NCBI GenBank assembly: GCA_038248985.1
Contig: JBBRWV010000072.1
Span: forward strand, 1 to 19,019
DNA length: 19,019 bases
Reading direction: 5' to 3'
Source: JBBRWV01 sp038248985
GTDB lineage: Bacteria; Planctomycetota; Phycisphaerae; WQYP01
Shown: in pieces, positions 5,951 through 13,966 of the stretch
How the letters are laid out: each line of letters opens with the position of its first letter
How positions within the stretch are numbered: position 1 is the first letter of the stretch
Position numbers and translations under genes: made by a program
Notes under the pieces: model-generated
What the model was told of the DNA's origin: nothing
Database searches by the model: none
What the model saw: only the letters and a program-made list of their open reading frames with translations

Positions 5951-7219
5951 ATGAAACCCTCCGACTCAACTCTTTCTGCCTGGTTCACTGATGCCCGGTT
6001 TGGCATGTTCATCCACTGGGGTCTCTATGCCATCCCCGCGCGCGGCGAATGGGCACGCGGTTCCGAACAGATTCCTGATGAAGCGTATCGTACTTTTGCC
6101 GGCGAATTCGCGCCTGACCGTTTCGACCCCGTCGCTTGGGCGGCCATCGCCAAGAAAGCCGGCATGAAATATGTGGTTATGACCGCCAAGCATCACGACG
6201 GTTTTTGCCTCTTCGATTCGAAATTCACTGACTTCAAAGCGACCAACACGCCGGCCAAACGTGACTTGGTCCGCGAATACGTTGAGGCATTCCGCGCGGC
6301 CGGCATCAAGGTCGGCCTCTATTATTCCCTTCTCGATTGGAATCACCCCGATTATCCCATCGACCGCCTGCATCCACTTCGCAGCGACGAAGCCGCCAAA
6401 GCGCAGCCCCGCGAATTTTCTCGCTATCAGGATTACCTGCACAACCAGGTTCGCGAAATTCTTACGAACTACGGCACGATCGACCTTCTCTGGTTTGATT
6501 TCTCTTATGACAAGCTTTCCGACGAAGCGTGGCGTGCCACGGAACTCGTCAAGATGATTCGTTCACTTCAGCCCAACATCCTGCTCAATAATCGTCTGGT
6601 GGCGGGGCACGCCAATGTTTCGCACGCAGGCGAGCTTGGTGACATCACCACCCCCGAGCAACTTATTCCTGAAGAAGGGGTGCGCAAGCCCGATGGTAGC
6701 CTTGCCGTCTGGGAAGCGTGCATGACGCTCAACAACTCATGGGGATACAATCGCCACGACCATAGCTACAAATCGGCCACGCAGGTCATTCGCATGCTGG
6801 CGGAATGCGTTTCCAAGGGCGGCAATCTACTTCTCAATGTAGGTCCCACGGCGCGCGGCGAGATCCCCGATGATTCCATCCGCATCCTCGATGAAGTCGG
6901 CCGCTGGCTGCAGCGCAATGGCGACAGCATTTACGGTTGCACGATCGCGCCATTTCCCAAACCCGAATGGGGCCGCTATACATTCAATGTTGCCGCCAAA
7001 AAGGTATTCGCTCACATGCTTGAGCGGCAGATGGCGCCGTTTAACCTTCCCAACATGAAAGGGAAAGTCACCCGGCCGCGCTGGCTCGAAGACGGTTCTG
7101 AAATCAAAATCAACCAGCCCTGGAACATCGCTGAATCGGCCCCGCACCTCTGCCTCGACGTTTCGGGCTGGCAACTGCCCAACCCGCACGACACGGTCAT
7201 CTCGCTCAACTTGGTGTGA
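5951..7219 (+). CDS. alpha-L-fucosidase, glycoside hydrolase family 29
   Basis: 422 residues. Start ATG at 5951, seven bases after AAAGGA; the frame stays open further upstream but runs through the tRNA, so that extension is not real. Hydrolyses terminal alpha-L-fucose from glycans by the retaining GH29 mechanism. Seen: WFTDARFGMFIHWGLY at residues 11-26 (the family's N-terminal barrel signature), HHDGF at 81-85, LYYSLLDW near 123-130, LLWFDFSYD at 179-187 with Asp183 in the nucleophile position, and GNLLLNVGP at 291-299. Glu255 in VWEACM is a candidate acid/base, but this residue varies in GH29. The C-terminal about 80 residues form a short beta domain. There is no signal peptide, so the enzyme is probably cytoplasmic and acts on imported oligosaccharides. 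Followed by a terminator 26 bases after the stop. Confidence 0.93.
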   Translation: MKPSDSTLSAWFTDARFGMFIHWGLYAIPARGEWARGSEQIPDEAYRTFAGEFAPDRFDPVAWAAIAKKAGMKYVVMTAKHHDGFCLFDSKFTDFKATNTPAKRDLVREYVEAFRAAGIKVGLYYSLLDWNHPDYPIDRLHPLRSDEAAKAQPREFSRYQDYLHNQVREILTNYGTIDLLWFDFSYDKLSDEAWRATELVKMIRSLQPNILLNNRLVAGHANVSHAGELGDITTPEQLIPEEGVRKPDGSLAVWEACMTLNNSWGYNRHDHSYKSATQVIRMLAECVSKGGNLLLNVGPTARGEIPDDSIRILDEVGRWLQRNGDSIYGCTIAPFPKPEWGRYTFNVAAKKVFAHMLERQMAPFNLPNMKGKVTRPRWLEDGSEIKINQPWNIAESAPHLCLDVSGWQLPNPHDTVISLNLV

Positions 7220-7245
7220 GCAGCCATACCGCACGTTGAAAAAAA

Positions 7246-7272
7246 AAGAGGCCTCGCATTGCGAGGCCTCTT
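7246..7272. terminator. bidirectional rho-independent terminator
   Basis: AAGAGGCCTCGC (7246-7257), loop ATT, GCGAGGCCTCTT (7261-7272): a perfect 12-bp stem between the convergent fucosidase and isomerase genes. Nine A's precede it (7239-7247), giving a strong T-run for the minus strand; the plus-strand side has TTGCTTTAATT. Confidence 0.9.
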
Positions 7273-7318
7273 GCTTTAATTCGTATCGCACGTCGTGCTG
7301 GGGTTTCTCAACCGTCCA

Positions 7319-8362
7319 TCACCGATCAAACTGCGCATCAAACACAATGTTGCTGGGCGAGAAGTCTGCCTTCTTCACAAACGCCGCCGCCTCTGTCGCA
7401 CCATGCTCGCGATCCATGTTTTGGTCTTCCCACTCCACGGACAGCGGCCCTTGATAACCGACAAAATTCAGGTTGCGAATGATCTCCTCGAAATTCACCG
7501 AGCCATGCCCCAGTGAACGGAATTCCCAGAAACGCTCCGGATCGCCAAACGGCAGATGCCCGCCAAATACCCCGCTGCGCCGCGGCGTCGGCGAAGTCCA
7601 CGCATCCTTCATGTGTACGTGGTAAATATGTGATCCCAACTCGCGAATGAATTGCACATAGTCCACGCCCTGGTAGACAAAGTGGGACGGATCGTAGTTG
7701 AACCCAAACGCCTTGCGGTTCCCGACGGCCTCCAGCGCCCGTTTCGCGGAGACCACATCAAACGCAATTTCCGTTGGATGCACTTCCAACGCAAATACTG
7801 CATTTACTTCATCGAACACATCCAGAATGGGATTGAACCGCTTCGCAAAATCGGCGAAACCATTTTCCAACTGGTTGGGCAATACCGGCGGGAACGAGTA
7901 AACCAGATGCCAGATGCTGGACCCGGTAAACCCATTCACCACCACGCGCTTCAGTTCCTTCTTCATTGCCGACGGGGCCGCATCAAAAAACTTGCGTGCG
8001 GCCCGTGCCGTGTCCGCCATTTCCTTCGCGGCCCGTTGACGCACGCCTTCGGGCTTGCCATCGCCATACACATGCGCCGGCAGAATGGCTTTGTGCCGCT
8101 CATCAATCAAATCGCAAATGCCCTGCCCTACGAGATGTGCTGACACTGCGAAACATTTCATCCCATATTTCTGCAGCGTGGCCCATTTGGCCTGCACATA
8201 TTTTTCGCCGGCCTTACCATCCAGAATCTTCTGCACCTCGAAATGATCGCCCCAGCAGGCCAGTTCGACTCCGTCATAGCCAAACGACTTGGCTTTTTGG
8301 CAAATCGTCTCAAACGGAAGATCCGCCCATTGCCCCGTAAACAAAGTAACCGGACGTGCCAT
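7319..8362 (-). CDS. sugar phosphate isomerase/epimerase-like TIM barrel
   Basis: 347 residues. Start ATG at 8362, six bases after GAGGAGA. Belongs to the xylose isomerase-like/AP endonuclease 2 superfamily, metal-dependent TIM barrels that isomerise or epimerise sugars and inositols. Seen: YDGVELACWGDHFEV early on (strand 2 of the barrel), ALEVHPTEIAFD (metal-binding Glu), FGFNYDPSHF (Asp/His), HIYHVHMKD (His), and LSVEWED (Glu): the usual four-ligand metal site. The substrate cannot be read from sequence. Such genes are common in planctomycete and verrucomicrobial sugar loci. The fucosidase (convergent) and SMP-30 lactonase (133 bases upstream, same strand) suggest a role in deoxysugar or uronate breakdown. 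A candidate own promoter lies at 8409-8438. Confidence 0.88.
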   Translation of the reverse strand: MARPVTLFTGQWADLPFETICQKAKSFGYDGVELACWGDHFEVQKILDGKAGEKYVQAKWATLQKYGMKCFAVSAHLVGQGICDLIDERHKAILPAHVYGDGKPEGVRQRAAKEMADTARAARKFFDAAPSAMKKELKRVVVNGFTGSSIWHLVYSFPPVLPNQLENGFADFAKRFNPILDVFDEVNAVFALEVHPTEIAFDVVSAKRALEAVGNRKAFGFNYDPSHFVYQGVDYVQFIRELGSHIYHVHMKDAWTSPTPRRSGVFGGHLPFGDPERFWEFRSLGHGSVNFEEIIRNLNFVGYQGPLSVEWEDQNMDREHGATEAAAFVKKADFSPSNIVFDAQFDR

Positions 8363-8408
8363 AGTTTATCTCCTCGTAAAATCAGACCTGCACCGCAAAG
8401 AACCTGCA

Positions 8409-8438
8409 AATATAGGCGCAACCCTCCAGAGACCGCAA
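8409..8438 (-). promoter_or_regulatory. candidate promoter of the isomerase gene
   Basis: On the minus strand TTGCGG (8438-8433) and TATATT (8414-8409) are 18 bases apart. Transcription would start near 8402, about 40 bases before the ATG at 8362. If real, the isomerase can be expressed without the upstream lactonase gene. Confidence 0.4.
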
Positions 8439-8495
8439 ATCCCCCAGACCCGTCGGTCACAAAAACTCTGGCGACAATCATCTTGATTCGTTCTG

Positions 8496-9385
8496 CTATC
8501 CGGCAAATCGAAATACATTCACGCCAATGGCCGGCACTTTTACCCGAAATAGCCTTCCCGCCTCCGGCTGTTTTCCGCCCGCTGCAATCGCTTCTTTTTT
8601 CACGCCGGCCTGAGATGTTGTAATGAACAATTCGTCCAAGTTGGCACCACCCAGCGAACAGGCTGACGAATGTTCCGCACCGGGTGTATGAACCGTATGA
8701 ACCAGTTCCCCGCTCGTTCGCAGATCGAAGCAGCAGACGCGCGATCCGCCCCACATTGCAATCCACAGGCGGCCTTTGGTATCGGTGCACATGCCGTCGG
8801 GATGTCCTATTCCTTCGGGAATCTTCACGGCGATTCGCCGATTCGCAATGGCTCCGGTCGCTACATCGAAGTCAAATGCATCCACACGTGCAGTGGGGGT
8901 ATCGATATAAAACATTGTCTGGTGATCGGCTGCCCACACGATGCCGTTGGAAATGGTGACATCGGTCAGCATCGTTTGAACGCTGAGGTCGGTGTCGAGG
9001 CGAAATAGTTTTGCCGCGCCTTCCTCGCCTTTATAACCCATCGTGCCGGCCCAGAATCGTCCCGCCGGATCGGCTTTGCCATCATTAAATCGTGCGGCCC
9101 CAACGTCGGCTTTCGCCAACGTTTCCACTTTTCCCGTCTGTAAATCCAGGGCGGCAAAACTGTCGGCCAGTGCCACTGCTACCCGACCCTTCACCCGCGT
9201 CGGCACCACCGTTCCGGTATGACTTCCCGTTGCGACGCTGACATTTTCTCCCGTCACCGGGTCAAATACGTTGACTTTCTGCCCATGAATATCCACCCAC
9301 AAGAGCCGTTGCATTTGCTCATCCCACAATGCCCCCTCGCCGTGCAATGAGGAGGTTTCCTTCACGACTTGCGCCGTAAATTCCA
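8496..9385 (-). CDS. SMP-30/gluconolactonase/LRE-family sugar lactonase
   Basis: 296 residues from ATG at 9385, seven bases after a weak TTGGA; a TTG four codons upstream (9398) is the alternative. Family members are six-bladed propellers that hydrolyse sugar-acid lactones with a divalent metal. Metal ligands line up with SMP-30: Glu17 in HGEGALW, Asn147 in ISNGIVW, Asp197 in GHPDGMC. RFNDGKADPAGRFWAGTM at 99-116 is the signature substrate loop, and RLWIAMWGG follows at about 206-214. There is no signal peptide, so it is cytoplasmic. Inference: it opens the lactone made by a sugar dehydrogenase (for example fuconolactone), but no dehydrogenase or dehydratase is in the window, so the substrate is unproven. 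mqnE ends 100 bases upstream on the same strand. Confidence 0.93.
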
Positions 9386-9485
9386 TATTTGCATCCAATC
9401 AAAAACGTCGCGGGAATCAAACGAATCCTGAAACGGAGAGCTTATCGCCCACATCGCCCCGCGCCCACCTGCATGCTCGGGTTTG

Positions 9486-10754
9486 TTACTTCTCCACGCG
9501 CCAACCTCCGGCCCAATCGGCGGGATCGCGGATCACGCGCCGATATAGCGTATCGCGCTCCACGGGAACGAAACCGGCTTCGATGACCAGACGGCGAATG
9601 GTGTCGACGGTTTGTTCCTGGTGTTGATTGCCCTTGCCGCCCTCGCGTTTGGTGATGTCGTACCAGACCACGGTCCCATCGAGATCGTCGACGCCCCAAC
9701 TCAAGCTGACTTGGGACAACTTCATGGATTGCATGATCCAGAAGGCTTTGACGTGCTCGAAGTTGGGGAGCATGAGACGCGAAATTGCGAGCATTTTCAG
9801 ATCTTCCAGACCGGTGGGGCCGGGCAGATGGCCGAGTTCGGAACCGTCGGGAATGAAACTGAGGGGGATGATGGTTTGGAAGCCCGGTTGGCCGTCGGCG
9901 TGAGCTTGATCCTGCAGGTCGCGCAAGGTCAGGAGATGCGAAACGCGTTCGGCGCGGGATTCGACGTGTCCGTAAAGAATGGTGGCGTTGGTGCGGAGGC
10001 CCAGGCTGTGGGCGGTGCGATGGACTTCGAGCCAGCCGTCGGCGCGGAGTTTGCCTTTGAACACTTCATCGTGGATTCGATCATCGAATACTTCGGCGCC
10101 GCCGCCGGGCATGGAGTCGAGGCCGGCTTCTTTCAGGGCGATGAGGACTTCGCGGGTGCTGAGTTTGCTGATTTTGGTGAGGTGATTGATTTCGATGGCG
10201 GTGAAGCATTTCAGGTGCAGTTTGGGGAAATGGGATTTCAGGCTGCGGAGCATTTCGGTGTACCAGCCGAAGGGGAGCCAGGGGTGGAGACCGCCGACGA
10301 TGTGGACTTCGGTGGCGCCGGCGGCGACGGCTTCGCCAGCGTGGCGGAGGATGTCGTCGTGGGAGAATTCGTAGGCGCCGGCTTCGCCGCGCTTGCGGTG
10401 GAACTCGCAGAACTTGCAACTGAGGGCGCAGATGTTGGAATAGTTGATGTGGCGGTTGATGTTGTAGTAGGCGATGTTGCCGTGCTTGGTGCGGCGGACG
10501 TGATTGGCGAGGGCACCCAAGGCGAAGATGTCGCGGGTGGCGAAGAGGGCCATGCCGTCGTCGTGGGTGAGGGGAGTGGCGGCGAGGACTTTGTCGGCGA
10601 GGGGGCGGAGTTGGGGGTCGGTGAAGTGCTGGGGTTGGAGGGTGGGGATGGTGGGGTCTTCCCGCATCCAAGAGGTGGGCGGAGAGGTGGGCGGAGGGGT
10701 GGGTGGAGGGGGGGTGAGGGGGGGGAGATGAGGGGGTGTGTGGGCGATAGTCAT
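9486..10754 (-). CDS. mqnE: aminofutalosine synthase MqnE (radical SAM, menaquinone biosynthesis)
   Basis: 422 residues. MqnE joins the enolpyruvyl product of MqnA with SAM to make aminofutalosine, an early step of the futalosine route to menaquinone. Seen: NINRHINYSN, then the 4Fe-4S motif C109-x3-C113-x2-C116 (CALSCKFC); VHIVGGLHPWLPF; DSMPGGGAEVFDD (a hallmark of MqnE); NATILYGHVE; IPLSFIPDGSELGHL; SWGVDDLDGTVVW. MqnC, the related cyclase, lacks this set. The start is ATG at 10754, supported by GGAG five bases upstream. This gives a Pro/Thr/Ser-rich N-terminal tail of about 29 residues before MREDP that most family members lack; starting at Met30 has no ribosome site. No other mqn gene is nearby. 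Confidence 0.95.
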   Translation of the reverse strand: MTIAHTPPHLPPLTPPPPTPPPTSPPTSWMREDPTIPTLQPQHFTDPQLRPLADKVLAATPLTHDDGMALFATRDIFALGALANHVRRTKHGNIAYYNINRHINYSNICALSCKFCEFHRKRGEAGAYEFSHDDILRHAGEAVAAGATEVHIVGGLHPWLPFGWYTEMLRSLKSHFPKLHLKCFTAIEINHLTKISKLSTREVLIALKEAGLDSMPGGGAEVFDDRIHDEVFKGKLRADGWLEVHRTAHSLGLRTNATILYGHVESRAERVSHLLTLRDLQDQAHADGQPGFQTIIPLSFIPDGSELGHLPGPTGLEDLKMLAISRLMLPNFEHVKAFWIMQSMKLSQVSLSWGVDDLDGTVVWYDITKREGGKGNQHQEQTVDTIRRLVIEAGFVPVERDTLYRRVIRDPADWAGGWRVEK

Positions 10755-10770
10755 AAGGACTCCAGAGCAA

Positions 10771-10796
10771 GTTCGCTCGTGAGCTGGTTCGCTCGT
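10771..10796. repeat. tandem direct repeat in the mqnE leader
   Basis: GTTCGCTCGT occurs at 10771-10780 and again at 10787-10796, a 16-base period. On the mqnE strand it reads ACGAGCGAAC twice, between the likely promoter and the ribosome site. It could be a regulator site or a chance duplication. Confidence 0.5.
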
Positions 10797-10810
10797 ACTT
10801 GGGAGGTTGG

Positions 10811-10839
10811 AGTATAGCGAGTTTCAATGATTATTGAAA
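10811..10839 (-). promoter_or_regulatory. likely mqnE promoter with overlapping inverted repeat
   Basis: Minus strand: TATACT (10816-10811) as the -10 and TTTCAA (10839-10834) as a weak -35, spaced 17 bases. TTTCAAT (10822-10828) and ATTGAAA (10833-10839) form a 7-bp inverted repeat with a four-base centre that covers the -35 and spacer, the place where a repressor would sit. The start would be near 10804, giving a leader of about 50 bases that contains the tandem repeat. Confidence 0.45.
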
Positions 10840-10878
10840 GTTGAGAAATAGAAGGGGGCAATTGTTAGGGAGGAGGGG

Positions 10879-10931
10879 AGCAAGAATGCCAATTGCGCGG
10901 GCAAAAGAGAGAGAGCCGTGGCATTCTTGCT
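10879..10931. repeat. long inverted repeat, 12-bp arms
   Basis: AGCAAGAATGCC (10879-10890) and GGCATTCTTGCT (10920-10931) are perfect complements with a 29-base loop. On the plus strand GGGGGTTTTTGTT follows directly, so it could act as a plus-strand terminator, but no plus-strand gene precedes it. It may be a mobile-type palindrome or part of a small RNA. Confidence 0.55.
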
Positions 10932-10954
10932 GGGGGTTTTTGTTAAGATATGGA

Positions 10955-10967
10955 GTATCGGCGATAC
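10955..10967. promoter_or_regulatory. 13-base palindrome (operator-like)
   Basis: GTATCG, one G, CGATAC. Six-base perfect arms in non-coding DNA. No adjoining promoter can be assigned with confidence. Confidence 0.3.
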
Positions 10968-11410
10968 AAAAGTGGCGTTTTTGAGTCAGAATTGACAGAA
11001 TGCCAAAAAGAGGGGGAAAGAGAGATGAAGCTTGGCGATCTCCTCCCAATCCCGGTAGGAATTGTAGGAGAGGGGGCAGTATGAAGGGGTTTTTGGGGCG
11101 AAAGGGGCGTTTTTGAGGCGAAAATGATGGCGGAGGGGGTGAATTGGGGGAATCTTTAGTTATATAATTATAGATATGTAGATATCTCCATTAAAAATGG
11201 AGTGGATGGAGCAGGAGGTAGTGAGGAGGGGGTGGGCGCAGGGGAGGGGAGGGCGGACGAGCGCTCGCCTGTGGCGTCTCGCGGCTAAACTTGTTGGGTG
11301 GTTGGGGGAGGTTTTGGTGGGTGCATGGGATGCTGGAAGATGAGATGTGCGGCCTGGGGGACTCGCACTATTTTTAAAGGAAGGGAAGAGGGGTGGAGGG
11401 AGGTTTCTTT

Positions 11411-13768
11411 TTAGGATTCGAGTTTGTCGAGGGGGGTGTTGGTGTGGATGAGTTGGGAGAATTGGGAAGGGGCGCATTCGAGGTAGAAGTGGAGGCCGTC
11501 TTTGCGGATGCGGGCTTTTTCGCCGCACTTGGGGCAGGTGGTGTCGATGGGGGTGTTTTCGGTACAGTCGATGCAGCGGAAGAAGTAGCCGTAGCGTCCG
11601 TGTTGGGCGTGGAGTTGGGTGCTACCACAACTGCGGCAGAGGTATTTGGGTTGGTTTGAGGAGAGGGGTGGGTGAGGGGGCGATTTGGGAACGGGCGGTT
11701 TGGCGAGTGACGTTTTGGCGACGATCGGTGGGATGCGCGTTGCGCGGGAGGTGGGTGTAGTGGTGAGTGACCTGTGGGCGGAGACGACTTCGTCGAGGAG
11801 GGGGGAGGAGGTGGAGTGTTTGACGCCGGAGACATAAAGGCAGAGTTTGGCGCGGGTAGCGGCGACGTAGAAGCTGGCGCGGCCTTGGGGATCGGAATCG
11901 AGTTCGTCTATGCCGAGGAGGAAGACGATAGGGGCGTCATAGCCTTTGGCGCTGGCGATGGTGCTGATGGTGAGGATGCCGTCATCCATGAGGGGAAGAT
12001 TTTTGGAGTGGTTATTTTCTGAATCGACGAAGCGCACTTTGTGTGAGGGGCCGATGATCGCCTGGAGTTTGGTGGTGAGTTTGTCCTTGAAGGAGTGGTG
12101 GGATTTGTAGAGGACGAGGATATCGCTGGGGAGGACGCGTTGGCGGGTGGTGAGGGATTTGATTTCTTCGCAGAGCCAGTCGATTTCGGCGTTGCGGAAG
12201 GGGTGGGATTTGACGAGGGGTTGGGGGCCGGTGCGGGGGGAAAATTTGATGTCGTAGCGATCTCCGTTTTCGGAGATGAGATTGCGTTGTTTGAGGCTGG
12301 CGACGTCGGCGAATTGTTTGGTAGCGACGCGTTGGCCTTCGGGGGCGAAGGAGCCGACGAGGACGTTGAAGGCGAAGGCGAGGGTTTCGGTGGTGTTGCG
12401 GAGGCAGGTATCGAGGTAGGTGGTGCGACCTTTAATGTTGATGCTGAGTTTTTCCCAGGTGGGCGGGGTGACGCCGTAGATGTTTTGAGCGTTGTCGTAA
12501 AAGATGATGAAGGTTTGGTTGCCGGAGTCATCGGTGCGGGCTAATCGGCGGAGGAGTTCGAATTCCGCGGGGCGAAGGTCCTGGGCTTCGTCGATGTAGA
12601 CGGCATCGTAGAGGAGGGAGTCGCGGAAGAGGGGTGGGAGTTTGTCGAAGGCGGCGGCCATTTTTTGGGCGCGCGTGTCGCGGTCGTCGTAGGTGAGGCC
12701 GGTGTCGAGGGAAGGGTGTTTGGATTCGAGGTTGCGGATGAGGGATTCGGAGTGGGTGACTTTGAGCTGCTCTTCGGTGGGGATATCCCAGGCGATGCGG
12801 CCGTAGCGGTCTTCGATTTTGTTGCGGAGGTAGTGTACGAGGGTTCTGTTGTAGCAGACGACGAGGATGCGGCGGAGGGTGGGTTTGGCGGCGAAGAGTG
12901 AGGGTTGTTCCTGGGTGAAGGCGAGGAGGGATTGAGAGACGCTGAGGGCGAGCATGATGGATTTTCCGCTGCCGGCGACGCCGCGAAAGAGGCGGTGAGC
13001 GCCGCGCATGTCGGAGCGTCCGAGGTCTTTTTGTTGTTGGGTAGGTTCTTTAGAGGCGAGTTCGAATTCCTGGATGCGGAGACCCAGGAGGGAGGGGTCG
13101 GCGTCTTCGATGAATGTGCGGCGAGGGGCGTTGAAGAGGGCGGTGCCGTTGAGGATGGTCATGATTTGGTCGTGGGCGCGTTTGGAGAGGCGGTGCGATT
13201 TTTGAGCGGTGCGTTGGCCGGCGTTGGCGTAATCGAGGACTTGCTGGTGGAACGCTTTGGGGTCGGAGCAGGCATCATCGAAGAGGGTTTCGCGAGGCCA
13301 TTGGTGTTTGTAGCGGAGTTCGAATTCGGAGCGGCGGATACGGGGGAGGGCGACGGTGCGGAGGAAGAGTGCGTTGTGGATATTGAAGCGTTGTTTGCAG
13401 AGGTCGCGGAGGCGGAACATGACTTTTTCGGCTTGGAGGAAGGGGTCTTCTTCTTTGAGTTGGCCGTTGAGGGTGCGGATGAGGGTTGTGCCGTCGACGT
13501 TGTGGATGTCTCCTAATTCGACGCCTTTGTTTTCGATGACGAGGACGCCGATGTCGGGGTGGAGGAGGATGAGATCGGGGCGGGGGATGTTGCCTTCGGG
13601 GGGGAGGCCTTCGATGTAGAAGGTAGTTTTGGGGTCGTCGCCGAAGGCGTGGAGGGCGGTGGTGATGAGTTTGGCGTGTTGGGTGAATTGGATTCGGTGG
13701 GCACCGATTATGTGGGCGTTTTTGTAGCGGAGGAGGGATTGGTTGAGTTCGAATTTCCAGTCAGTCAT
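11411..13768 (-). CDS. NERD nuclease-like domain fused to SF1 (UvrD-type) helicase and zinc ribbons
   Basis: 785 residues from ATG at 13768 (GGGA about eight bases upstream); a TTG at 13783 would add five residues. Domains seen: an N-terminal NERD/PD-(D/E)XK-type region with RPDLILLH (Asp65) and VIENKG (Glu79, Lys81); a SF1 helicase with Walker A GVAGSGKS at 263-270, CYNRTL at 305-310, Walker B VYIDEAQDL at 390-398, FYDNAQNIYG near 423-432, motif V around TISTIASAKGYD (600-611), motif VI YVAATRAK at 634-641; a Pro/Ser/Thr linker (about 665-705); and Cys pairs 711/714 with 732/735 and 745/748, forming zinc-ribbon-like ends as in topoisomerase tails. Inference: ATP-driven DNA unwinding coupled to nuclease action, in repair or defence against foreign DNA. 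No partner gene is adjacent. Confidence 0.9.
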   Translation of the reverse strand: MTDWKFELNQSLLRYKNAHIIGAHRIQFTQHAKLITTALHAFGDDPKTTFYIEGLPPEGNIPRPDLILLHPDIGVLVIENKGVELGDIHNVDGTTLIRTLNGQLKEEDPFLQAEKVMFRLRDLCKQRFNIHNALFLRTVALPRIRRSEFELRYKHQWPRETLFDDACSDPKAFHQQVLDYANAGQRTAQKSHRLSKRAHDQIMTILNGTALFNAPRRTFIEDADPSLLGLRIQEFELASKEPTQQQKDLGRSDMRGAHRLFRGVAGSGKSIMLALSVSQSLLAFTQEQPSLFAAKPTLRRILVVCYNRTLVHYLRNKIEDRYGRIAWDIPTEEQLKVTHSESLIRNLESKHPSLDTGLTYDDRDTRAQKMAAAFDKLPPLFRDSLLYDAVYIDEAQDLRPAEFELLRRLARTDDSGNQTFIIFYDNAQNIYGVTPPTWEKLSINIKGRTTYLDTCLRNTTETLAFAFNVLVGSFAPEGQRVATKQFADVASLKQRNLISENGDRYDIKFSPRTGPQPLVKSHPFRNAEIDWLCEEIKSLTTRQRVLPSDILVLYKSHHSFKDKLTTKLQAIIGPSHKVRFVDSENNHSKNLPLMDDGILTISTIASAKGYDAPIVFLLGIDELDSDPQGRASFYVAATRAKLCLYVSGVKHSTSSPLLDEVVSAHRSLTTTPTSRATRIPPIVAKTSLAKPPVPKSPPHPPLSSNQPKYLCRSCGSTQLHAQHGRYGYFFRCIDCTENTPIDTTCPKCGEKARIRKDGLHFYLECAPSQFSQLIHTNTPLDKLES

Positions 13769-13938
13769 TTTTTGTTCCCACAAAATAGCATGATGTGAAG
13801 TGAGGGTATGTTAGTGGAAAGATGTGGCGTTGACACCGACGGTGAGGTCGCAAAAGGGGTTGGCGCGATGGGTTGTGCTGGACGAGGGGTGCGTAGGGGG
13901 AGCGGGGTTTGGCCAACGATTTTCGTAGGGAGAGACCA

Positions 13939-13956
13939 CCCCGGCAGATGCCGGGG
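13939..13956. repeat. palindromic element CCCCGGCA-GA-TGCCGGGG
   Basis: Perfect 8-bp arms (13939-13946 and 13949-13956). The minimal loop fits a cruciform or a dispersed REP-like palindrome better than a classic terminator. It lies ten bases beyond the stop of the broken ORF at 13967-14171 on the minus strand and could also end that transcript, although there is no T-run. Confidence 0.5.
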
Positions 13957-13966
13957 CTATAGTGGG

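Larger units (their letters stand above)
10755..11410. other. 656-base gap between mqnE and the helicase gene
   Basis: No supported gene. It holds the mqnE control region, a long hairpin (10879-10931), a 13-base palindrome (10955-10967), two copies of GGCGTTTTTGAG (about 10974 and 11104), an AT-rich patch (about 11155-11200) with TATAAT on both strands, and a CGAGCGCTCG palindrome at 11258-11267. The plus strand is strikingly G-rich, with runs such as GGAGGGGG. A short RNA gene cannot be excluded, but I recognise no known RNA family. Confidence 0.5.

Noticed and set aside
9612..10817. 401-codon open frame on the plus strand opposite mqnE
   Set aside because: Biased Gly/Glu/Val composition typical of an antisense shadow; mqnE on the other strand has all family motifs.
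10831..11049. 72-codon minus-strand frame in the mqnE-helicase gap
   Set aside because: TTG start; the frame spans the long hairpin, overlaps the mqnE promoter region and shows no recognisable domain.
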